Assembly: GCF_001563265.1 (NCBI RefSeq)
Contig: NZ_CP005088.1
Location: forward strand, 1 to 64,000
Origin: Sphingobium sp. TKS
Lineage (GTDB): Bacteria; Pseudomonadota; Alphaproteobacteria; Sphingomonadales; Sphingomonadaceae
DNA: 64,000 nt
Reading direction: 5' to 3'
A model generated the notes under the pieces. It saw only the letters and a list, made by a program, of their open reading frames with translations, was not told where the DNA came from and did not search any database. The position numbers were made by a program, and so were the translations under genes. Positions 17,502-26,108 of this stretch are shown in pieces. Position 1 is the stretch's first letter. Every line of letters begins with the position of its first letter.

Positions 17502-17545
17502 ACTCATTGATATTATTTGTGAAAACACAGCATTAGAAAGTGAAA

Positions 17546-17568
17546 GCGCGCGGCTGCGTGCCGCGCGC
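17546..17568 (+). terminator. GC-rich hairpin after SDR1
   Basis: GCGCGCGG pairs with CCGCGCGC around a 7-base loop, 45 bp after the SDR1 stop. There is no T-run, so this is a weak candidate terminator. Confidence 0.4.
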
Positions 17569-17649
17569 AAAGGGGCAGCATTAGCGGGCCAGGGGACTTG
17601 GACATTTAGTCTCACTTTTCGGTCCGGTTCCTCAGAATCCAGCTTGACT

Positions 17650-17659
17650 ACCAACTGGT
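17650..17659. promoter_or_regulatory. ACCA-N2-TGGT operator-like site 3
   Basis: ACCAACTGGT followed by AATT, about 113 bp upstream of the damaged SDR2. Confidence 0.5.
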
Positions 17660-17771
17660 AATTGTGCTTGGATCAAGGTCCGGTGATCGGCCCAGTTGTT
17701 GTGCATCGGAAAAAAGAACCCTCAGCGACGCGGGTCTGAATTGCGCGCTCAAGCTATTTAGGAGGCACAGG

Positions 17772-18522
17772 ATGAGCAACAGAATGGCAGGAAAGTCGCG
17801 CTCGTAACGGGCGCGGCGAGCGGCCTGGGTGCAGCGCAGGCTCGGCTTTTTGCCAAGGAGGGCGCCAAGGTCGTCGTCGCCGATCTGAATGTCGAAATGG
17901 GCAACAAGGTCGTGGCCGAGATTCAGGAAAGCGGGGGCGAGGCCCTATCGTGCGGCTGGATATCACCGATGCTGCGAGCTGGGCGGGGGCTGTCGAGGCG
18001 GCGGTTGGGGCCTTTGGGAAGCTCACGACGCTTTACAACACCGCGGGCATCATCCACGGCGCGATGATCCAGGACGAGACGCTCGAAGGCTGGAGCAAGA
18101 TGATCGCGGTCAACCAGACTGCGCTTTTCCTGGGCCTGAAGATGGTTGCGCCGGAAATTGCGAAGTCGGGAAATGGTGCGATCCTAAACATCAGTTCGCT
18201 CGTCAGCGTCATCTGTGAGCCTGGCTTGATCAGCTATGCGGCGACCAAGTCTGCGGTACGCGCGATGACCAAGGTGGCTGCGCTGGAATATGTCGGGCAA
18301 GGGGTGCGGGTGAACACCATCGTTCCTGGTGGCATGAAGACGCCGATGCAGGCGAACGTCACGCCCGAGCAGGTTGAATGGTACAAAGCGCAGATCCCGA
18401 TGGGCGATCTTGGCGAGCCGAACGATATCGCTTATGGGGCGCTATATCTTCTGTCAGACGAAGCTAAATATGTTACTGGAACGGAACTGTTCATCGATGG
18501 CGGCTGGTCTTCTGCGGCCTAA
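17772..18522 (+). pseudogene. SDR2, broken by two single-base deletions
   Basis: Aligned by eye with SDR1, the gene starts at ATG 17772 (MSNRMAGK) and should continue VALVTGAASGLGAAQA. One base is missing near 17793 (GGAAAGTC where AAGGTC is expected), giving an early stop at 17805. A second base is missing near 17945 (GCCCTATCG), after which the frame runs in register from VRLDITDAASW to the stop at 18522, including NTAG and the YAATK active site. Both changes are -1. It is either a real pseudogene or sequence error at short homopolymers. It lies directly upstream of linA. Confidence 0.75.
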
Positions 18523-18582
18523 ATCCTTGATGCCCTCGATCCTGCTAAGATTACGGGATTATATTCAACTAGGAGATACAAA

Positions 18583-19053
18583 ATGAGTGATCTAGACAGA
18601 CTTGCAAGCCGGGCCGCGATTCAGGACCTCTACTCTGACAAGCTCATTGCCGTAGACAAGCGCCAAGAGGGCCGTCTCGCTTCTATTTGGTGGGATGATG
18701 CAGAGTGGACCATTGAGGGAATCGGCACCTACAAGGGCCCGGAAGGCGCCCTCGATTTGGCCAATAACGTACTCTGGCCAATGTTTCACGAATGTATTCA
18801 TTATGGAACCAATCTGCGCTTGGAATTTGTGAGCGCGGACAAGGTAAATGGTATTGGCGACGTCCTTCTCCTTGGAAATCTCGTCGAAGGTAATCAGTCG
18901 ATTCTTATCGCTGCGGTCTTCACGGATGAGTATGAGCGCCGTGACGGGGTGTGGAAGTTCTCTAAGCGCAACGCATGCACGAACTATTTCACCCCGCTGG
19001 CCGGCATTCATTTCGCACCGCCCGGCATTCATTTCGCACCGTCCGGCGCATAA
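18583..19053 (+). CDS. linA: gamma-HCH dehydrochlorinase LinA
   Basis: Protein of 156 residues recognised as LinA, which removes HCl from gamma-hexachlorocyclohexane to pentachlorocyclohexene and then tetrachlorocyclohexadiene, the first steps of lindane degradation. The fold is SnoaL/scytalone-dehydratase-like. The catalytic dyad D25 and H73 is present, and K20, C71, L96, A131 and T133 match the variant with those residues (LinA2/UT26 type, from memory). AGGAGA lies before the ATG. The 3' end contains a perfect 20-bp direct repeat encoding GIHFAPP/GIHFAPS. Base composition is visibly less GC-rich than its neighbours, fitting recent acquisition. A terminator follows. Confidence 0.95.
   Translation: MSDLDRLASRAAIQDLYSDKLIAVDKRQEGRLASIWWDDAEWTIEGIGTYKGPEGALDLANNVLWPMFHECIHYGTNLRLEFVSADKVNGIGDVLLLGNLVEGNQSILIAAVFTDEYERRDGVWKFSKRNACTNYFTPLAGIHFAPPGIHFAPSGA
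19001..19041 (+). repeat. Direct repeat at the linA 3' end
   Basis: CCGGCATTCATTTCGCACCG occurs at 19001-19020 and 19022-19041, a 21-bp in-frame tandem unit encoding seven residues near the C terminus. Confidence 0.9.
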
Positions 19054-19075
19054 TCTTATATATACAAGTGATTAG

Positions 19076-19120
19076 TTGGGCATTCACATGACGCTTGTCG
19101 TGTGGATGCCCAATTTTATA
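19076..19120 (+). terminator. linA terminator
   Basis: TTGGGCATTCACA (19076-19088) pairs with TGTGGATGCCCAA (19101-19113) with one G-T-type mismatch, followed by TTTTATAT. It is a rho-independent terminator 22 bp after the linA stop. Confidence 0.8.
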
Positions 19121-19481
19121 TGGATGGAGAACTCAAACACAACGCGACTCGCGATTGGAGATGAGTCACGCCGGGGCACCTGGCGCCGAATGGTGGCCCC
19201 CCATTCAGCATTGCCGATCGGGCTTGCAATTTCGCCCGCCTGGTCCGTTAGAAGCATGAGCGCCGCCCATCGAAAGATGTTTCGGGATGGCCCCATTTGC
19301 CTTCTCGTGCTTGCCGATGCGGAGATCAGGCGCGGTTGACATGTGACCATTTGGTAATCTATCCTTTCCTTGTATCGAGGTGCGACGTGATCTCGCTTCG
19401 GTAAAAGAAGGGCGGAGCATTGACTTCGACGCAGGAGAGACGGTCGGCGGCTTTGGGTCGTTCGACCGGTGGAGGGCATTC
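19121..19481. other. Intergenic region, linA to FAD oxidoreductase
   Basis: About 360 bp with no recognised gene. It holds operator-like site 4 (19346-19355) and an in-frame GTG at 19380 that could extend the next gene by 34 codons. Confidence 0.4.
19346..19355. promoter_or_regulatory. ACCA-N2-TGGT operator-like site 4
   Basis: ACCATTTGGT followed by AATC, upstream of the FAD oxidoreductase gene. Confidence 0.5.
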
Positions 19482-20603
19482 TTGAAGCAATCGGCAGAGC
19501 GATCGCGGTTATCTCGCCGCGCTTTCATCCAGGCCGGCGGCGCGGGGCTGGCGGTTTCCACCCTGGGTGCTGCGGCATCTGCTCCGGCTGTTGCCGCGGT
19601 GGGCCGGCAGTGGACCCAAATCGCGGATATAGTCGTGGTCGGCAGCGGCGCGGCCGCCTCGGTTGCCGCACTTGCGGCTGCCAAGGACGGCGCGAAGGTC
19701 CTCATGCTGGAAAAAGCGCCGGTATATGGCGGTACGTCCGCGAAATCCGGTGGGGCTTTCTGGGTGCCCAATAATTTCAGGCTGAAGGAGCGGGGGATCG
19801 AGGATCCAAAGGCTTCGCTCCTGGCTTATTGCGCTGCCTATTCATATCCGCATCTTTTCGACAGCAATTCACCGACGCTCGGCCTGGGTGAGGATGTCTA
19901 CAAACTGCTTGAGGCGTTTTACGACAACGCGTCGCCGATGACGGACATGTTGCGGGAAATCAAGGCAGCCGAGATAGGCCGCTTTCATGTCCTTCCCGAC
20001 GGCCAGGGAACCGATCTGCCTGACTATGGCGTGCTCGACGGCAACAATAAGGTGCCTCGCGGACGGTGCCTCGGACCCATCAAGCCTGATGGGTCGCCAG
20101 GATTCGGCGCGGAGTTGATGCGCCAGATCAAGGCGCGCATCGACGCTTATGGCATTCCCCTGCTCACCAGCCACCAGGTTGTCCGCCTGGTTACCGACGG
20201 GGATGGCGCGGTGCTCGGCGTCGAGGCGCTGAACGACGGGAAGGAGGTTTCCTTTGGCGCGCGCAAAGGCGTGATCTTCGCAACGGGCGGGTTCACCTAT
20301 AATCGCGAAATGCTCAATCTCCATCAGACAGGGCCGGTCTATGGCGGTTGCGGGGTGCCGACCAATACTGGCGACTTTGTATCGATTGCCGGGGCTGTTG
20401 GAGCGAAGCTTGGCAATATGGGAAGCGCCTGGCGCGCCGAGATCGTGCTGGAAGAGGCGCTGGAATATGTAAGCGTGCCAAGCGACGTATGGATTCCGCC
20501 GGGCGACAGCATGTTCATTGTCAATCGCTATGGGAATCGTGTCTTCAACGAGAAGCGCAATTACCATGACCGTGCGCGCGTACATCAACATTATGATCCC
20601 AAC
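19482..20603 (+). pseudogene. Tat-exported FAD oxidoreductase, 3' truncated
   Basis: FAD_binding_2 (fumarate reductase/3-ketosteroid dehydrogenase-like) flavoprotein. A twin-arginine signal, SRRAFIQAGGAGLAV, is followed by the FAD motif VVVGSGAAASVAALAAAKDGA, GGTSAKSGGAFWVPNN and VIFATGGFTYN. The start at TTG 19482 is preferred because GGAGGG lies 5 bp before it and gives a normal Tat N-region; GTG 19380 in the same frame is the alternative. IS6100-B cuts the gene at 20603 and replaces the C terminus with GSVAKIGGSQR encoded by the IS end, so the substrate-domain end is lost. Confidence 0.8.
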
Positions 20604-21483
20604 GGCTCTGTTGCAAAGATTGGCGGCAGTCAGAGGTAGGCTGTCGCTCTGCGCCGATCAGGCGGCTGCTGCGAAATGGTGGTTGAGCATGCCCATGGCC
20701 TCCGTCAGCGCCGAGGGCCCAATGCCAAAAGCTCTCTCCACAAGGCGCACCTCGCCCCTGATGCCGGGCTGCAGGCACCAGGGGCGAGCCTGTCCTTTGC
20801 GCAGGGCTCGCATGACTTCGAATCCCTTGATCGTGGCATAGGCCGTGGGGATCGATTTGAAACCGCGCACCGGCTTGATCAGTATCTTGAGCTTTCCGTG
20901 ATCGGCCTCGATCACGTTATTGAGATACTTCACCTGCCGGTGGGCCGTCTCCCGGTCCAGCTTTCCTTCGCGCTTCAATTCGGTGATCGCTGCACCATAG
21001 CTCGGCGCTTTGTCGGTATTGAGCGTGGCAGGCTTTTCCCAGTGCTTCAGGCCTCGCAGGGCCTTGCCCAGGAACCGCTTCGCTGCCTTGGCGCTGCGGG
21101 TCGGCGACAGGTAGAAATCGATCGTGTCGCCCCGCTTGTCGACTGCCCGGTACAGGTAGGTCCACTTGCCCCGCACCTTGACGTAGGTTTCATCCAGGCG
21201 CCAGCTCGGATCAAAGCCACGCCGCCAGAACCAGCGCAGCCGCTTCTCCATCTCCGGGGCGTAGCACTGGACCCAGCGATAGATCGTCGTATGGTCGACC
21301 GAAATGCCGCGTTCCGCCAGCATTTCCTCAAGGTCGCGATAGCTGATCGGATAGCGACAATACCAGCGCACCGCCCACAGGATCACATCACCCTGGAAAT
21401 GGCGCCACTTGAAATCCGTCATCGTTCCGTCCGTCCAATCTCCGCCAAGCATGCTCAAGCTTCACGATTTTTGCAACAGAGCC
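20604..21483 (-). mobile_element. IS6100 copy B
   Basis: 880 bp with the usual 14-bp ends. The flanking 8-mers ATCCCAAC and ATTTCAGC differ. It truncates an FAD oxidoreductase on the left and a TonB receptor on the right, and is in the same orientation as copy C. Confidence 0.97.
20658..21452 (-). CDS. tnpA: IS6100 transposase (copy B)
   Basis: 264 residues, apparently identical to copy A. Confidence 0.95.
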   Translation of the reverse strand: MLGGDWTDGTMTDFKWRHFQGDVILWAVRWYCRYPISYRDLEEMLAERGISVDHTTIYRWVQCYAPEMEKRLRWFWRRGFDPSWRLDETYVKVRGKWTYLYRAVDKRGDTIDFYLSPTRSAKAAKRFLGKALRGLKHWEKPATLNTDKAPSYGAAITELKREGKLDRETAHRQVKYLNNVIEADHGKLKILIKPVRGFKSIPTAYATIKGFEVMRALRKGQARPWCLQPGIRGEVRLVERAFGIGPSALTEAMGMLNHHFAAAA

Positions 21484-21848
21484 ATTTCAGCGGCGCACGG
21501 CTGCCGTTTTCGCCCAAATGGCAATCGAGCCTGAGCGCGGACTACAGCCTGCCGCTGGGTGGCGTGAACCTAACCATGGGCACGACGATCTCCTCACAAA
21601 GCAAATCGCTGGGCGTTCTGGCCATCACCAACGCGGACAAGGATCTCTACGAGGTGAATGGCCGCACGCTCGTTTCCGCGCGGCTTGGCGTGGAAGCGCC
21701 TGATGGCCGCTGGGCGGTCTTCGGCTGGGGTCGCAATATCTTCAACAAGTATTACTGGACAAACACGATCCAGACTTACGATACCGTTGTTCGCTACGCT
21801 GGTCGACCCGCCGAATATGGCTTGACCGTGCGCTTCAAGTTCCAGTAA
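21484..21848 (+). pseudogene. TonB-dependent receptor, C-terminal fragment
   Basis: About 121 codons of the last beta-strands of an outer-membrane receptor: FSPKWQSSLSADYSLPLGG, VSARLGVEAPDGRWAVFGWGRNIFNKYYW and the terminal aromatic GRPAEYGLTVRFKFQ. The rest was removed at the IS6100-B junction. It resembles the ends of the two complete receptors in the window (8982 and 33913). The native linC neighbourhood probably included this receptor. Confidence 0.85.
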
Positions 21849-21887
21849 TGAAACCGGAACGCCGATAAGAAACTGTTGGAGGGATAG

Positions 21888-22640
21888 ATGTCTGATTTGA
21901 GCGGCAAGACGATAATCGTGACGGGTGGTGGCAGCGGCATCGGGCGCGCCACCGTGGAATTGCTGGTGGCCAGTGGTGCCAACGTCGCGGTGGCGGACAT
22001 CAACGACGAGGCCGGTGAGGCGGTCGTCGCTGCGTCTGGCGGGAAGGCCGCCTATTTCCGGTGCGACATCGCACAGGAAGAGGACGTGAAGGCACTTGTC
22101 GCGCAGACTCTGGCGGCGTTCGGCGGGCTTGACGGCGCGTTCAACAATGCGGCGATCCCGCAGGCCGGACTGCCGCTTGCCGAAGTGTCGCTCGAACGGT
22201 TTCGGCAGAGCATGGATATCAATGTAACCGGCACGTTCCTGTGCATGAAGTACCAGATCCTTGCGATGATCGAGCGCGGGACGAAGGGATCGATCGTCAA
22301 CACCGCATCCGTCGCTGGCGTGGTCGGCGTGCCGATGCACGGCGAATATGTCGGCGCGAAGCATGCGGTGGTCGGGCTGACCCGCGTGGCGGCGGCAGAC
22401 TATGGCAAGCACGGCATTCGCGTGAACGCGCTTGTGCCCGGCGCGGTGCGCACGCCTATGCTGCAGCGCGCGATGGACAATGATGCGGGCCTTGAGCCCT
22501 ATCTGAACTCGATCCACCCGATCGGCCGTTTCAGCGAACCGCACGAGCAGGCCCAGGCCGCCGTATGGTTGCTGTCCGACGCGGCTTCGTTCGTCACCGG
22601 CTCCTGCCTTGCAGCAGACGGCGGCTTTACCGCGATCTGA
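21888..22640 (+). CDS. linC: 2,5-DDOL dehydrogenase LinC
   Basis: SDR of 250 residues recognised as LinC, which oxidises 2,5-dichloro-2,5-cyclohexadiene-1,4-diol to 2,5-dichlorohydroquinone with NAD, the step after LinB in gamma-HCH breakdown. TGGGSGIG is at 12-19, NNAA at 86-89, S141, Y154 and K158 form the active site, and D37 in the cofactor loop favours NAD. GGAGGGAT precedes the ATG. The EthD-like gene follows 21 bp on, probably in one operon. The block sits between IS6100 copies B and C, both on the minus strand. Confidence 0.93.
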   Translation: MSDLSGKTIIVTGGGSGIGRATVELLVASGANVAVADINDEAGEAVVAASGGKAAYFRCDIAQEEDVKALVAQTLAAFGGLDGAFNNAAIPQAGLPLAEVSLERFRQSMDINVTGTFLCMKYQILAMIERGTKGSIVNTASVAGVVGVPMHGEYVGAKHAVVGLTRVAAADYGKHGIRVNALVPGAVRTPMLQRAMDNDAGLEPYLNSIHPIGRFSEPHEQAQAAVWLLSDAASFVTGSCLAADGGFTAI

Positions 22641-22661
22641 TCATTTTACGGAGCAGCCTCC

Positions 22662-23348
22662 ATGCACAGCATCAAGATACTCGCGACGATCCCGCGCCGG
22701 AAGGACATTTCGGAACAGCAGTTCCACGATCACTGGCGCCATCCGCACGGCACACTCAGCAAGAAGATCGCGTGCCTGCGCGGCTATGTGCAATCGCACC
22801 GGATCGTCTCTCCGCTGCTGCCTGATACACAGCTGGCCTACGACGGCATTACCGAGCTGTGGTATGACAGTCTCGACGATGCGCTCAACATGGGCAAAGA
22901 TCCCGCGCATCGCAAATACAACATCCCCGACGAACCGCTGTTCGTCGACATGGACGGACTGAAGTTCACCTTCTTCGAGGAGGACATTATCCGCTCGCGA
23001 CCGGCGGTGGACGATCCCGATGATGCGGCCGTGCAGTGGTCGCCCACCGAATGGTCGGTAAGCGTCAAGATCCTGCAACTGGTCAAGGCGGATGGCAATC
23101 CGGCCTGGGCAGGCGATCAGGACAAGGCGCTGGGCGATCGCATCGGCGCGTTTCGGCATGTCCGCTCGTTCGCGATAGACGCGGTGCACAAGGGCACCTC
23201 GCCGTTCATCGGCGCGCGCGAACTGTGGTGGCCGACGCTATCCGATTTCGAACGCGGCGTGGCGGGTGATCGCGCGGCGTTCGATGCGCTCCTGGCACAG
23301 GCCGGCCAGCATTACACGATGCTGGCATCGGCCGAGCGGGTGATCTGA
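22662..23348 (+). CDS. EthD-domain protein
   Basis: Protein of 228 residues of the EthD/dimeric alpha-beta barrel family, possibly a tandem of two such domains (residues 1-110 with HSIKILATIPRRKDISEQQFHDHWRHPHG, and 130-225). Family members are small accessory or ring-handling proteins in catabolic operons; no specific reaction can be assigned. It follows linC closely and overlaps the next ORF by one base (TGATG). Confidence 0.75.
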   Translation: MHSIKILATIPRRKDISEQQFHDHWRHPHGTLSKKIACLRGYVQSHRIVSPLLPDTQLAYDGITELWYDSLDDALNMGKDPAHRKYNIPDEPLFVDMDGLKFTFFEEDIIRSRPAVDDPDDAAVQWSPTEWSVSVKILQLVKADGNPAWAGDQDKALGDRIGAFRHVRSFAIDAVHKGTSPFIGARELWWPTLSDFERGVAGDRAAFDALLAQAGQHYTMLASAERVI

Positions 23349-23710
23349 TGCCGGCCCCCGCGCTCGACGAGGAGCCCGTGCTGCCCCCCGGCTTCGAGGA
23401 TCTTCTCGAATTCGTGCCGCACTGGATCGGCGAGACGGCGCAGGAACGATGGGATATCCGGGCGCGCGCGACTATGGCGGAGATAACCCGCTTCTACGAT
23501 GTGCTGCTCTCCCGTTCGGAAGCCATCCTCGACCATGTCGAGACCTTTCCGCTCGACGCGATGCCGGCGCCGACGCTGCGCCTGTTCAGGCTACAGCTGG
23601 CGCTGGCTCACGCGGCGATGTCCGTAGAATTGCACAAGCAGCCGCGCGCGCACAATTCGCCCTATCCGCACCAGGTCCGCATCCTGCGGACGGCAGAGCC
23701 AACGCTGTAA
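23348..23710 (+). CDS. Hypothetical protein downstream of linC-ethD
   Basis: Acidic helical protein of 120 residues with no family recognised (LPPGFEDLLEFVPHWIG, RARATMAEITRFYDVLLSR). The one-base overlap with the EthD gene and good codon structure support translation. It is probably an accessory gene of the same catabolic operon. Confidence 0.55.
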   Translation: MPAPALDEEPVLPPGFEDLLEFVPHWIGETAQERWDIRARATMAEITRFYDVLLSRSEAILDHVETFPLDAMPAPTLRLFRLQLALAHAAMSVELHKQPRAHNSPYPHQVRILRTAEPTL

Positions 23711-23723
23711 AGGAGTTCGTCGC

Positions 23724-23753
23724 ATGAACGAGATGACCGAGCTTGCCAGCATC
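23724..23753 (+). pseudogene. First ten codons of a gene cut by IS6100-C
   Basis: AAAGGAG lies 8 bp before an ATG at 23724, and MNEMTELASI is encoded before IS6100-C begins. The spacing and signal say this was the next gene of the linC operon; its identity is lost. Confidence 0.5.
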
Positions 23754-24633
23754 GGCTCTGTTGCAAAGATTGGCGGCAGTCAGAGGTAGGCTGTCGCTCT
23801 GCGCCGATCAGGCGGCTGCTGCGAAATGGTGGTTGAGCATGCCCATGGCCTCCGTCAGCGCCGAGGGCCCAATGCCAAAAGCTCTCTCCACAAGGCGCAC
23901 CTCGCCCCTGATGCCGGGCTGCAGGCACCAGGGGCGAGCCTGTCCTTTGCGCAGGGCTCGCATGACTTCGAATCCCTTGATCGTGGCATAGGCCGTGGGG
24001 ATCGATTTGAAACCGCGCACCGGCTTGATCAGTATCTTGAGCTTTCCGTGATCGGCCTCGATCACGTTATTGAGATACTTCACCTGCCGGTGGGCCGTCT
24101 CCCGGTCCAGCTTTCCTTCGCGCTTCAATTCGGTGATCGCTGCACCATAGCTCGGCGCTTTGTCGGTATTGAGCGTGGCAGGCTTTTCCCAGTGCTTCAG
24201 GCCTCGCAGGGCCTTGCCCAGGAACCGCTTCGCTGCCTTGGCGCTGCGGGTCGGCGACAGGTAGAAATCGATCGTGTCGCCCCGCTTGTCGACTGCCCGG
24301 TACAGGTAGGTCCACTTGCCCCGCACCTTGACGTAGGTTTCATCCAGGCGCCAGCTCGGATCAAAGCCACGCCGCCAGAACCAGCGCAGCCGCTTCTCCA
24401 TCTCCGGGGCGTAGCACTGGACCCAGCGATAGATCGTCGTATGGTCGACCGAAATGCCGCGTTCCGCCAGCATTTCCTCAAGGTCGCGATAGCTGATCGG
24501 ATAGCGACAATACCAGCGCACCGCCCACAGGATCACATCACCCTGGAAATGGCGCCACTTGAAATCCGTCATCGTTCCGTCCGTCCAATCTCCGCCAAGC
24601 ATGCTCAAGCTTCACGATTTTTGCAACAGAGCC
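23754..24633 (-). mobile_element. IS6100 copy C
   Basis: 880 bp. The flanking 8-mers CCAGCATC and CGCTACTC differ. It truncates the linC operon on one side and an efflux gene on the other. Confidence 0.97.
23808..24602 (-). CDS. tnpA: IS6100 transposase (copy C)
   Basis: 264 residues, apparently identical to copy A. Confidence 0.95.
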   Translation of the reverse strand: MLGGDWTDGTMTDFKWRHFQGDVILWAVRWYCRYPISYRDLEEMLAERGISVDHTTIYRWVQCYAPEMEKRLRWFWRRGFDPSWRLDETYVKVRGKWTYLYRAVDKRGDTIDFYLSPTRSAKAAKRFLGKALRGLKHWEKPATLNTDKAPSYGAAITELKREGKLDRETAHRQVKYLNNVIEADHGKLKILIKPVRGFKSIPTAYATIKGFEVMRALRKGQARPWCLQPGIRGEVRLVERAFGIGPSALTEAMGMLNHHFAAAA

Positions 24634-25691
24634 CGCTACTCGATCGGCGTTGGCGTCACAGGATTCGAGCTCGATTTCTGGGGCCGGGTGCGCAACCTTT
24701 CTGACGCAGCGCGCTCGCAATATCTAGCAACCGTGCAGGCTGAACGGGCGTTCCGCCTCGCGTTGATCCGGGATGTGGCCTCGACCTATTTTGCTTCCCG
24801 GGAAGCCGACGAGCGGATCGCCCTTGCCGAAGCTACGGTACGCAGCCGGCAGGAAGGCCTCCGCATAGCCGAGCGTCGCCTTGAAGCCGGGGTGACTTCA
24901 GCTCTTGATTTTCGACAGGCGGAGTCGCTACTGACTCAAGCCGAAACGGAGTTGGCCAGCCTGCGCTTGGCCGAGGCGCAGAGTGAGAACTTCCTGGCCG
25001 TACTCTTGGGCGGACCCGTTCCTGTCGGGCTCACGGTGCCGCTGACGCTGGCTGACCAGAAAAACGGAACGGTGATTGCCGCCGGATTACCCTCCGAGCT
25101 GATGGTGACTCGACCGGACATATTGGCGGCAGAAGAGAAACTGCGGGCAGCGCGTGCCAATATCGGTGCTGCTCGGGCAGCCTTCCGCGTGCCAATATCG
25201 GTGCTGCTCGGGCAGCCTTCTTTCCATCCATCTCACTAACCGGTAGTATCGGTTTCGCTTCAACTGATCTTGGGAATTTGATCGGAAACGAAGGACTGAG
25301 CTGGAGCTTTGGACCTTCGATCAGCCTACCCATCTTCGATTGGGGTGCGAGGAAGGGCAATCTGAGCGTGGCTGAGGCACGTGAGGATATTGCCATCGCC
25401 GAATACGAACGCACCATTCAGGGAGCTTTCCGCGAAGTTGCGGACGCCCTTGCCGGGCGCCGCTGGCTTGCTGAACAGGTCGCCGCGCAGGTTCGTGCCA
25501 CTGCGGCACAGCGAGCGATCGCCGATCTTGCCCGCACTCGCTACCGCGAGGGCGTCGCAAATTACCTTGAAGTGCTCGATGCCGAACGGAATCTGTTCAT
25601 CGCGGAACAGACACTGATACAGCTGCGTCGCGCCGAGCTGGATGCTCTCGTCTCTCTGTATGTCGCTCTGGGCGGCGGCCAGCAAGGGTAA
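24634..25691 (+). pseudogene. Outer-membrane efflux protein (NodT-like), broken
   Basis: TolC/OprM-like outer-membrane factor of an RND-type efflux pump. The first part is missing, cut by IS6100-C. The remaining frame begins near GFELDFWGRVRNLSDAARSQYL, a hallmark of the family, and continues through RRLEAGVTSALDFRQAE and TRPDILAAEEKLRAARANIGAARAAF. There a 35-bp tandem duplication (25151-25220) shifts the frame. The second half (ISLPIFDWGARKGNL, EVLDAERNLFIAE) is open from 25278 to 25691. Removing one 35-bp unit restores a continuous protein. Confidence 0.85.
25151..25220 (+). repeat. 35-bp tandem duplication
   Basis: Two perfect, directly adjacent copies (25151-25185, 25186-25220), each starting CGCGTGCCAATATCGG. 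The unit length is not a multiple of three and breaks the efflux gene. Confidence 0.95.
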
Positions 25692-25859
25692 TGGTGGTAA
25701 TGTTCCACCGACGGGCCTTGGCTATTGATCATGACAACCTACAGATCGGTCCGCCGATAAATTCCCTGACCTATATATGATAATGTCCTTTATCATACAC
25801 TCTTCCCCTTAGGCGCGCTGCATGGTAGAAAGGTGGCTAATTTTCTAGAAAGGCGGACC

Positions 25860-26108
25860 ATGAGCCTCAATGTTAAAGACCCTGAAGCCCATCGGCTTGC
25901 GCAGGCCATCGCCCAAGCGACCGGCCAGAGCATGACCCGCGTGGTGACGGAGGCGCTGCGCGAGCGCTTCGCCAGGATCGAGCGTCAGAAAAGCAAGGCG
26001 AGCGTCGCGGAACTGCTAACGATCGCCGATCGCGCCGCCACGCATGTGAAGCGCCCCTATGTCGATCATGCCGAACTGTTTTATGACGATAATGGCCTGC
26101 CGAAATGA
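25860..26108 (+). CDS. vapB: VapB-type antitoxin
   Basis: Protein of 82 residues of the Rv0623-like VapB group: MSLNVKDPEAHRLAQAIAQATGQSMTRVVTEALRERF is the N-terminal RHH/AbrB-like DNA-binding part, and the tail YVDHAELFYDDNGLPK binds the toxin. AAAGGCGG precedes the ATG. The gene overlaps vapC by 4 bp. It should repress its own operon and neutralise VapC. Confidence 0.85.
   Translation: MSLNVKDPEAHRLAQAIAQATGQSMTRVVTEALRERFARIERQKSKASVAELLTIADRAATHVKRPYVDHAELFYDDNGLPK

Noticed and set aside
20595..24642. A true composite transposon with target duplication around linC
   Set aside because: The outer flanks (ATCCCAAC before copy B, CGCTACTC after copy C) do not match, so insertion as one unit with duplication is not supported.
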